In this document: one piece after another, positions 14,382 through 20,849 of the stretch | Numbering within the stretch: the first letter of the stretch is position 1 | Layout of the letters: each line of letters starts with the position of its first letter | Source: JAYZDP01 sp036337765 | GTDB lineage: Bacteria; Acidobacteriota; Thermoanaerobaculia; Multivoradales; Multivoraceae | Direction of reading: 5' to 3' | Assembly (NCBI GenBank): GCA_036337765.1 | Contig: JAYZDP010000234.1 | Location: forward strand, 1-42,243 | DNA length: 42,243 nucleotides | Notes under the pieces: model-generated | What the model was told of the DNA's origin: nothing | Database searches by the model: none | Seen by the model: only the letters and a program-made list of their open reading frames with translations | Translations under genes and position numbers: made by a program

Positions 14382-14608
14382 GCACTGCCCTCACTGAGTT
14401 GCTGCCGGTCCTCGTGCGGATCCAGTCCGAGCTAGACGGCGACCTGCTACTGATCGAGACCACTAGCATCCTCGACATCGCCCTCGACTACGGCTTTCAT
14501 AGCCACGAGACCTTCAGTCGTGCCTTCAAGCGCCACTTCCCGATGACACCCAGCGACTGCGATCTCAACCAGACTGATATCTGCCTGCCCTTGAGGCGGA
14601 TCGGGTAG
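14378..14608 (+). pseudogene. Shrunken AraC-family regulator: second HTH only
   Basis: This encodes 76 residues. Residues 30-62 (SILDIALDYGFHSHETFSRA and FKRHFPMTPSDC) are the second helix-turn-helix of an AraC-type DNA-binding domain. Residues 12-23 (LVRIQSELDGDL) look like the segment that normally begins the domain. About 45 residues that should lie between them, including the first helix-turn-helix and the linking helix, are absent without loss of frame. A normal domain needs both helices to bind two adjacent major grooves, so this product is probably inactive or has a changed role. It overlaps the Dabb gene as ATGA, and its stop directly abuts the convergent Nudix gene. The in-frame shortening resembles that in the pyrE remnant. 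Confidence 0.6.
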
Positions 14609-15241
14609 TTACCGCCAGGCGAAGACAGGTTGCTCGTAGTCCGCGACCCGGGTGTCATTGCCTCGTAGGGCTACCTCCAGGAACTGGTAGATGAAGGCGG
14701 CAGTCGGGGCGTGGACGCGGCCGCCGCGGATCGGCACCGAGAGGACCGGGCGGTCACTTTCGGGGATATCGGTGAGGATCGGGAGGTCGGGGCGCTCGAT
14801 GTCTTCGAGTGGGATGCGGTACATCGCGGCCACCTCGCCCGGGTCCGCAACGAGGTCGACGTAGTCCTCGCACCACACGACGATCGGCGCGATGACCCAG
14901 CCGGAGCGGGTGGCGAAGTCGTCGAGGCGGCCAAGGATCGACTGTGGCTGCAACGAAAGCCCGACCTCCTCGTCCAACTCGCGCAGCGCCGCCTCTTCGC
15001 GGGTCTCGCCCTCGTCGAGGCGGCCACCAGGCAGCGCCCACTGACCACGATGGCGGCGTAGCCCCGAGCCGCGGCGGGTGAGCAGGAAACACCCCCTTCC
15101 AGCCTCGTCCGGAAGAAGGGTGACGGCGACGGCAGCCTGCCGCGCTTCCGGGTCGTCGATCCGGCGCCACTCGAAAGCCTCGACCCGCTCCGACACCCAG
15201 CGACGGAGGCTGTCGCCGTGTTCGGATGGAAAGGGCGGCAT
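14609..15241 (-). CDS. Nudix hydrolase, probable CoA pyrophosphatase
   Basis: A 210-residue Nudix enzyme. The canonical Nudix box is complete: GGRLDEGETREEAALRELDE followed by EVGL, with the catalytic RELDEE. The preceding LTRRGSGLRRHRGQWALPGG matches the UPF0035 signature (LRxHxGQxxxPGG) of enzymes that cleave CoA or acyl-CoA to phosphopantetheine and 3',5'-ADP. ATG was chosen because MPPFPSEHGDSLRRWV is a normal N terminus; upstream codons in the same frame overlap the divergent acyl-CoA dehydrogenase. There is no Shine-Dalgarno, but TATACT lies 9 nt before the ATG, suggesting a nearly leaderless transcript. Being divergent from an acyl-CoA dehydrogenase fits a role in CoA-ester housekeeping. 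Confidence 0.87.
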   Translation of the reverse strand: MPPFPSEHGDSLRRWVSERVEAFEWRRIDDPEARQAAVAVTLLPDEAGRGCFLLTRRGSGLRRHRGQWALPGGRLDEGETREEAALRELDEEVGLSLQPQSILGRLDDFATRSGWVIAPIVVWCEDYVDLVADPGEVAAMYRIPLEDIERPDLPILTDIPESDRPVLSVPIRGGRVHAPTAAFIYQFLEVALRGNDTRVADYEQPVFAWR

Positions 15242-15250
15242 CGGCCGGGC

Positions 15251-15258
15251 AGTATACT
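15251..15258. promoter_or_regulatory. Palindromic AGTATACT, possible shared -10 for divergent genes
   Basis: AGTATACT reads TATACT on both strands. On the minus strand it lies 9 nt before the Nudix ATG, which lacks a ribosome site. On the plus strand it would give a leader of about 55 nt for the acyl-CoA dehydrogenase, which has a full AGGAGG. No clear -35 is present on either side. RNA polymerases binding in the two directions would exclude each other if both use it. Confidence 0.4.
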
Positions 15259-15320
15259 GGCGCGCCCGAAGACGGGCGTTGTGCAATCGGAATTGCGCTG
15301 CAAGGAAGCGAGGAGGCATC

Positions 15321-16556
15321 GTGGACTTCAACGACACGCCGCAGGAAGCCGAATTCCGCGCCGAGTGCCGGGCCTTTCTCCAGGCCAACGCCACCCCAAA
15401 CAAAGGCGCAGGAGGCGTCTGGCACTGGGAAAGCGAGATGACCCACGAGGAGGCGGTGACCACCGCACGTGCGTGGCAGGGCACGAAGCACGCCAACGGT
15501 TTCGCCTGCATCCAGTGGCCCGAGGAGTGGGGCGGGCGCGGACTGGGCCTGATGCACAAGATCATCTTCGATGAAGAGGAGGCGAACTACGCAGTGCCGC
15601 GAGGCTTTCTCGACATCGGCCTGAACATCTGCGCTCCGCCACTCATGGCCTACGCCACCGAGGAGCAGAAACAACGCTACTTGCCGAAGCTCGCCAGTGG
15701 CGAGGAGATCTGGTGTCAGCTCTTCTCGGAGCCGGTCGCGGGATCGGATCTGGCAGGGTTGAAGACGCGCTCGGAACGTGACGGCGACGAGTGGGTGGTA
15801 AACGGCCAGAAGGTCTGGAACTCGGGGGCCCACTACGCCGACTTCGGCATTCTCGTCACCCGTCACGACGCCTCGCTGGCGAAGCACAAGGGCCTGACCT
15901 TCTTCTTTCTCGATATGAAGACAGCGGGCGTCGATCCGCGACCGATCAAGCAGATCTCCGGCGGCTCGGGCTTCAACGAGGTCTTTCTCACCAACGTACG
16001 GATCCCCGACCAGCAGCGGCTCGGTGAGATTGGCGAGGGGTGGTCTGTCTCGCTGACGACGCTCATGAGCGAGCGGCTCAGCTCCGCGCCGCGACCACCT
16101 GACGTACCGAACCTGCTGGAACTGGTGCAGGGCGTCGAACTCGAGTCCGGGCCTGCCATCGAGAACGGCTCGATCCGCCAGAACCTCGCCGACTGGTTCG
16201 TCGAGTTCCAGGGCCTACGCTTCACGCGGGCCCGACTCCTGACCGCGATCTCCAAGGGCAAGAAACCGGGGCCCGAAGCCTCGATCCAGAAGGTCGTCAG
16301 CGCCAACAAGCAGCAGGCGATCTCATCGTTCGGCGCCGACCTGCAGGAGATGGGCGGCATCCTCACCGACGAGCAGGAGGCGGTTGCCGAGGGCGTCTTT
16401 CAGCAGGGCTACCTGAGCTCGCCGGGAGGTCGCATCGCCGCCGGCACAGACGAGATCCTGCGCAACATCATCGCCGAGCGTGTCCTCGGGCTGCCCGGAG
16501 ACATCCGCCTCGATCGCGACCGGCCGTACAGCGACATACCGTCAGGCGAAGCGTAG
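15321..16556 (+). CDS. Acyl-CoA dehydrogenase
   Basis: A 411-residue flavoprotein that oxidises acyl-CoA thioesters to trans-2-enoyl-CoA and passes electrons to ETF. Domain order is normal. The N-terminal helical part begins DFNDTPQEAEFRAECRAFL. The middle beta-domain has WCQLFSEPVAGSDLAGLKT and VVNGQKVWNSGAHYADFGIL, the FAD/substrate motifs. The C-terminal helical domain ends with AAGTDEILRNIIAERVLGLP. GTG was chosen because AGGAGG stands 4 nt upstream and the domain starts there; the frame is open further upstream into the divergent Nudix gene. The chain length of the substrate cannot be told. It heads a plus-strand run with a serine hydrolase, aldo/keto reductase, ferritin and M20 amidohydrolase. 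Confidence 0.92.
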   Translation: MDFNDTPQEAEFRAECRAFLQANATPNKGAGGVWHWESEMTHEEAVTTARAWQGTKHANGFACIQWPEEWGGRGLGLMHKIIFDEEEANYAVPRGFLDIGLNICAPPLMAYATEEQKQRYLPKLASGEEIWCQLFSEPVAGSDLAGLKTRSERDGDEWVVNGQKVWNSGAHYADFGILVTRHDASLAKHKGLTFFFLDMKTAGVDPRPIKQISGGSGFNEVFLTNVRIPDQQRLGEIGEGWSVSLTTLMSERLSSAPRPPDVPNLLELVQGVELESGPAIENGSIRQNLADWFVEFQGLRFTRARLLTAISKGKKPGPEASIQKVVSANKQQAISSFGADLQEMGGILTDEQEAVAEGVFQQGYLSSPGGRIAAGTDEILRNIIAERVLGLPGDIRLDRDRPYSDIPSGEA

Positions 16557-16565
16557 GAGGTCCGT

Positions 16566-17822
16566 ATGTCACTAGCCGAAGCGACGCCGGGTGCCGGCGT
16601 CTCCATGGAGCGCGTTGCGCCAGAAGAGGTCGGTCTGAGCAAAGAACGACTCGCTCGTCTTGACACCCACTTCGAGCGTCGTTATCTCGAGCCGGGCAAG
16701 ATCGCGGGCTGTCTCACCCTGGTGGCGCGCGACGGCAAGATCGCCTGGCTGTCGCCGCAGGGCCTCAGCGACCGTAAGCGCAACGCCCCGATGACAGAGG
16801 ACACGCTGTTTCGCATCTACTCGATGTCGAAGCCGATCACGTCGGTAGCGCTCATGGCGCTCTACGAGGAGGGCCATTTCCAGCTCGATGACGCGGCCGG
16901 CAAGATTGTGCCAGCGCTGCGCGACCTCCGGGTCTACCGCAGCGGCAACCATCCGAGCTTTCTCACCGACCCCTGTGAGCGGCCGATGAGCGTCCGGGAC
17001 CTTCTGACCCACCAATCGGGGCTCACCTACGGCTTCATGGAGTGCTCCAACGTCGACGCGGCCTACCGCGAGCTCGGCATCGGAGACCGCTCGAGCTCGC
17101 TCGAGACGATGATCCAGGGTCTCGCCGAGTTGCCTCTCGAGTTCAGCCCAGGAACCCGCTGGAACTACTCGGTGGCCACCGACGTGTGCGGCTACCTCGT
17201 CGAGGTGCTCTCGGGGCAGCGCTTCGACACCTTCCTCCAGGAGCGGATTTTCGATCCCCTCGGGATGACCGACACAGGCTTCCAGGTGCCAGTTGGTCAG
17301 GTCGGTAGGTTCGCCGCGAACTATGAACGTGCGCCCGACAAGAGCCTGCGGTTACTGGACGACCCACGGACCAGCCCCTACCTCGAGCCGGCGGGACTGC
17401 TGTCGGGTGGCGGCGGGCTGGTCTCGACAGCCACCGACTACGCCCGTTTCTGCCAGATGGTGTTGGGCGGCGGCGAGCTCGACGGAGCGCGCATTCTGAG
17501 CCCCCGCACTCTGGGATTGATGATGACCAACCACCTCCCAGGCGACGCGGACCTATCGCGCCTCGCGAGTGGATCGTTCTCCGAGACCACCTACGACGGC
17601 ATCGGCTTCGGCCTGGGCTTCGCGGTATTTCTCGATCAGGCCCGTGCCGAAGCGGTCGGATCGCCAGGCGAGTCCTACTGGGGCGGCGCGGCATCAACGA
17701 TATTCTGGGTCGACCCGAGCGAGGATCTGACGGTGGTTTTCATGACCCAGTTCATGCCCTCCGGAACATTCAACTTCCGCGGACAGCTCAAGTCGATCAT
17801 CTACGGCTCGATCGTCGACTGA
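16566..17822 (+). CDS. Serine hydrolase of the class C beta-lactamase superfamily (EstB/LovD-like)
   Basis: A 418-residue hydrolase without a signal peptide, hence probably cytoplasmic, unlike the two secreted relatives in this window. The SxxK motif is YSMSKPITS. The tyrosine motif is RWNYSVATDV, where Ser-Val replaces the usual Ser-Asn. The third motif is YWGGAAST in place of KTG/HxG. WGG at this place and YSV are typical of esterases and transferases of family VIII, such as EstB or LovD, so activity on short esters or acyl groups is more likely than on lactams. AGGAGG overlaps the previous stop region 9 nt after the acyl-CoA dehydrogenase, and the aldo/keto reductase starts 1 nt after its stop. 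Confidence 0.87.
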   Translation: MSLAEATPGAGVSMERVAPEEVGLSKERLARLDTHFERRYLEPGKIAGCLTLVARDGKIAWLSPQGLSDRKRNAPMTEDTLFRIYSMSKPITSVALMALYEEGHFQLDDAAGKIVPALRDLRVYRSGNHPSFLTDPCERPMSVRDLLTHQSGLTYGFMECSNVDAAYRELGIGDRSSSLETMIQGLAELPLEFSPGTRWNYSVATDVCGYLVEVLSGQRFDTFLQERIFDPLGMTDTGFQVPVGQVGRFAANYERAPDKSLRLLDDPRTSPYLEPAGLLSGGGGLVSTATDYARFCQMVLGGGELDGARILSPRTLGLMMTNHLPGDADLSRLASGSFSETTYDGIGFGLGFAVFLDQARAEAVGSPGESYWGGAASTIFWVDPSEDLTVVFMTQFMPSGTFNFRGQLKSIIYGSIVD

Positions 17823-17823
17823 G

Positions 17824-18693
17824 ATGAAGTACCGGCCATTCGCGTCGACCGGCTGGGACATCAGCGTCATCGGGCTCGGCGGCGTGCCGTTGTCGTTCGC
17901 CAGCCGCCCCGACGAGGCGGCGGCCGTCGACGTCATCCACCACGCCCTGGGCTGCGGCATCAACGTCATCGATACCGCCGACGCCTACTGCCGCGACGGC
18001 TCCGAAACCGGGCACAACGAGCGCCTGATCGCGAAGGCGCTGGCGCTCTTGCCGGCTTCGGAGCGTCAGAGTGTGCGGGTACTCACCAAGGGCGGTTACA
18101 CCCGGCCGGGTAGCGGGTGGGCTCCGGATGGGCGACCCGAACACCTCAGGTCCGCCTGCGAGGGGTCGCTCGCGAGGCTCGGCGCCGAGAGCATCGACCT
18201 CTACCAGCACCACACGCCGGACCCCGACGTGCCGATCGAGGAGACCATCGGTGCCCTGGCCGAGCTACGGTCCGAGGGCAAGATCCGTCATATCGGCGTT
18301 TCGAACTACAGCGTCGAGCAGATCGACATCGCCCAGTCGATCGTCGAGATCGCTAGCGTTCAGAACCAGTACTCGCCGCGCCACCGCGTCCCGGAGTCCG
18401 ACGGCACTCTCGCCGCCACCGGAACCCGCAACCTTGCATTTCTGCCCTGGAGCCCACTCGGCGGCATGGGCGGCGCGAAGACCCTCGACCGCGGTCTCGA
18501 CGCCCTACGAGCGGTCGGAGCCGACCACGGCACCGGTCCGCACCGGGTCGCTCTCGCCTGGCTTCTCGCCAAGGGGCCGCACGTCTTTCCGATCCCAGGC
18601 GCGAGCCGCCGCGAGACCATCGAAGATTCGGCGCTGGCCGCCGACCTCGTTCTGGGCGAAGCGGAGATCGCGCTCCTCGACCGGTCGCTCTGA
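17824..18693 (+). CDS. Aldo/keto reductase
   Basis: A 289-residue NADPH-dependent (beta/alpha)8-barrel carbonyl reductase. The catalytic set is largely visible: Asp and Tyr in NVIDTADAYC, Lys in VRVLTKGGY and His in LYQHHTPD. Cofactor residues appear in AFLPWSPLGG and FPIPGASRRETIEDSA. The segment between VQNQYSPRHRV and LAFLPW is slightly short but in frame. The reducing target is unknown. It starts 1 nt after the hydrolase stop, and the same operon continues with ferritin 39 nt later, separated by two inverted repeats. Confidence 0.88.
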   Translation: MKYRPFASTGWDISVIGLGGVPLSFASRPDEAAAVDVIHHALGCGINVIDTADAYCRDGSETGHNERLIAKALALLPASERQSVRVLTKGGYTRPGSGWAPDGRPEHLRSACEGSLARLGAESIDLYQHHTPDPDVPIEETIGALAELRSEGKIRHIGVSNYSVEQIDIAQSIVEIASVQNQYSPRHRVPESDGTLAATGTRNLAFLPWSPLGGMGGAKTLDRGLDALRAVGADHGTGPHRVALAWLLAKGPHVFPIPGASRRETIEDSALAADLVLGEAEIALLDRSL

Positions 18694-18731
18694 GCGCTGA
18701 CAGCGCAGGGCAGAACCCATCTAGAATGGGT
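18694..18731 (+). promoter_or_regulatory. Two inverted repeats before ferritin start
   Basis: GCGCTG-A-CAGCGC (18694-18706) begins right after the aldo/keto reductase stop. ACCCAT-CTAGA-ATGGGT (18715-18731) ends 1 nt before the ferritin ATG. The first could form only a tight hairpin as RNA, so it is more like a protein-binding palindrome. The second would fold over the ribosome-binding area, and no separate Shine-Dalgarno is evident. Control of ferritin synthesis by iron or redox through either element is a reasonable inference, but neither matches a Fur box. Confidence 0.45.
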
Positions 18732-18732
18732 C

Positions 18733-19245
18733 ATGCTCTCGCAAGCGATTCAAGACGCGATCAACCGTCAGATCGACCTCGAGCTGGCGGGCTCCCACTA
18801 CTACCTTGCCCTCTCCACGTGGTGTGACGAGGAGGGCTTTCGCGGCGCCTCCACCTGGCTGCGTACCCAGAGCCTCGAAGAGCGAGGCCACGCCATGAAG
18901 CTCGTCGACTACCTGGGCGACCGCGAAGGTGCAGTCAGGCTCGGTGCGGTACCGCAGCCCGAGACCGGCTACGACTCCCTGCTCGAGCTGTTCGAGGCCG
19001 TGCTCGAGCAGGAGCGCGCGGTCACCATCGCCATTCACGAGCTGTTCCGAGAGGCCGGAGGTGCGGAGCCATCACTCGAGGTACTGCTGCACTGGTTCAT
19101 CAGCGAGCAGGTCGAGGAGGAGAAGACGGTCAGCGACATCGTGGCCGACCTGCGCCGGATCGGCGACGACCCGACCGGCCTGCTAATCGTCGATCGCGAG
19201 CTGGCAAGCCTCGCCGCAGCGCCCGACCCGAACCCCGCGCCATGA
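18733..19245 (+). CDS. ftnA: Ferritin (FtnA-like, non-heme)
   Basis: A 170-residue four-helix-bundle iron-storage protein that oxidises Fe(II) and stores the mineral inside a 24-mer. Ferroxidase residues align with FtnA: Glu17 (IDLELAGSHYY), Glu49/Glu50 and His53 (LEERGHAM), Glu94 (LEQERAV), and the helix-D EQVEEEK around residues 125-131 that supplies Gln and the C-site glutamates. No heme-binding Met at the bacterioferritin position was identified. Length is normal, with a short Ala/Pro-rich tail. ATG lies 1 nt after an inverted repeat that may control its expression. The stop overlaps the start of the next gene as ATGA, an unexpected coupling of iron storage with an amidohydrolase. Confidence 0.92.
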   Translation: MLSQAIQDAINRQIDLELAGSHYYLALSTWCDEEGFRGASTWLRTQSLEERGHAMKLVDYLGDREGAVRLGAVPQPETGYDSLLELFEAVLEQERAVTIAIHELFREAGGAEPSLEVLLHWFISEQVEEEKTVSDIVADLRRIGDDPTGLLIVDRELASLAAAPDPNPAP

Positions 19246-20849
19246 TCAGTCACGCTCGGATCGGCCTTTTGGCCGCGGCTGCCCTGACCGTCGCGACACC
19301 GGCGACGGCGGCGGACCGCCTCGAAAACCTCAAGGACCAGGCCATCGCCGGGGTCGAGGCGCGCACGAAGCTGACCCAGGTAATGGTCGACAGCATTTTC
19401 AGCTTCGGCGAGCTCGGCTTTCAGGAGTTCGAAACCTCGCGCTATATCACTGGCATCCTCGAGAGCCACGGCTTCGAGATCGAGCGCGAGGTGGCCGGTA
19501 TCCCCACCGCCTGGGTGGCGCGCTGGGGCAGCGGCAGACCGGTCATCTCCTTTGGGTCCGATATCGATGGAATTCCGAAGGCCTCTCAGAAGCCGGGCGT
19601 GGCGTACCACGAACCGCTGATCGAGGGGGCGCCCGGGCACGGCGAGGGCCACAACTCGGGCCAGGCGCTGAACGTCGTGGCGGCCCTCGCGCTGAAAGAG
19701 ATCATGGAGCGTGAGCGACTCTCGGGAACGCTCATGCTCTGGCCGGGGGTGGCCGAGGAGCAGTTGGCGAGCAAGGCCTTCATGGTCCGCGACGGCATCT
19801 TCGAGGGCGTCGACCTGGTGTTCTTCACCCACGTCAGCGACCGGCTGGCAGTGTCGTGGGGCAACGCCAGGGGCAACGGGCTCATCTCGGTCGAGTACAC
19901 CTTCCGCGGCAAGGCCGCCCACGGCGCAGGCGCGCCCTGGCTGGGCAAGAGCGCCCTCGACGCGGTGGAGCTCATGAACATCGGCTGGAACTTCCGCCGC
20001 GAGCACCTGCGTATCCCCTATCGGCTGCACTACGTCATCACCAACGGCGGCGACCAGCCCAACGTCGTGCCGCCGCTGGCGTCGGTCTGGTACTTCTACC
20101 GCGAGCTCGACTACGAGCACATCAAGGCGCTGTTCGATGCCGGCACCGACATGGCCGCCGCGGCCGCGATGATGACCGGGACCGAAGTCTCCTCGCGTGT
20201 TCTCGGTGCGGCCTGGCCGCGGCACTTCAACAAGGTCATCGCCGAGACCATGCAGCACAATATCGAGCGCGTCGGGATGCCCGAGTGGAACGACGACGAT
20301 CTCCGCCTCGCCGTAGCGCTGCAGAAGGAGATGGGCTTCAAACCGAACCCGGCGGCCGGCCCCTACGCCGGCGTCGAGGGGCTACGCACCGAGGTCAGCC
20401 CGATGAGCGGCCCGGCGGTTGGCATCCGCGTCGGTGGTGGCTCCGACGACATCGGCGACGTCGCCTGGAATGTGCCGACCGTGACCCTCGGCTACCCTTC
20501 GAACTTCTCGACCGGGGGCGGCGGCCACCACTGGTCGAGCGCAGTGGCGATGGCGACACCGATTGCCCACAAGGGAGCCGTGGCCGGCGCCAAGGTCATG
20601 GCGCTAACCGCCCTCGACTTTCTGCTCGATGCGGCCCTAGTCGACGATGCTTGGGCCTACTTCCGTGACGAGCAGTCGCAGGAGGCGACCTACATCCCGC
20701 TGGTCCGCGCCGAGGACATGGCGCCTATCCATCTCAACCGCGAGATCATGGCCACCTACCGCGAGCAGATGCGGGAGCTCTACTACGACCCCGAGCGCTT
20801 CGACACCTACCTCGACCAGCTGGGCATCGAGTACCCGACTACCCGCTGA
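19242..20849 (+). CDS. Exported M20 family amidohydrolase (AbgB-like)
   Basis: A 535-residue secreted metallo-amidohydrolase. Residues 1-23 form a signal peptide (GLLAAAALTVATPATAAD). The M20D fold is clear: FSFGELGFQEFETSRYI, VISFGSDIDGIP (metal Asp), GEGHNSGQALNVVAA (His), PGVAEEQLASKAFMV (adjacent Glu pair) and FFTHVSDRLAVSWGNARGNG. The lid domain begins near GLISVEYTFRGKAAHGAGAP, followed by HYVITNGGDQPNVVP. The C-terminal GGGSDDIGDVAWNVP and GGGHHWSSA supply the last ligands. AbgB cleaves p-aminobenzoyl-glutamate, but this one is longer and exported, so it may act on N-acyl amino acids or conjugates in the periplasm. It overlaps ferritin by 4 nt and the convergent DUF5916 gene by 11 nt. 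Confidence 0.9.
   Translation: MISHARIGLLAAAALTVATPATAADRLENLKDQAIAGVEARTKLTQVMVDSIFSFGELGFQEFETSRYITGILESHGFEIEREVAGIPTAWVARWGSGRPVISFGSDIDGIPKASQKPGVAYHEPLIEGAPGHGEGHNSGQALNVVAALALKEIMERERLSGTLMLWPGVAEEQLASKAFMVRDGIFEGVDLVFFTHVSDRLAVSWGNARGNGLISVEYTFRGKAAHGAGAPWLGKSALDAVELMNIGWNFRREHLRIPYRLHYVITNGGDQPNVVPPLASVWYFYRELDYEHIKALFDAGTDMAAAAAMMTGTEVSSRVLGAAWPRHFNKVIAETMQHNIERVGMPEWNDDDLRLAVALQKEMGFKPNPAAGPYAGVEGLRTEVSPMSGPAVGIRVGGGSDDIGDVAWNVPTVTLGYPSNFSTGGGGHHWSSAVAMATPIAHKGAVAGAKVMALTALDFLLDAALVDDAWAYFRDEQSQEATYIPLVRAEDMAPIHLNREIMATYREQMRELYYDPERFDTYLDQLGIEYPTTR

Noticed and set aside
16566..17822. Antibiotic-resistance beta-lactamase
   Set aside because: Motifs SMSK, YSV and WGG fit esterase/transferase members, and there is no signal peptide for a periplasmic lactamase.
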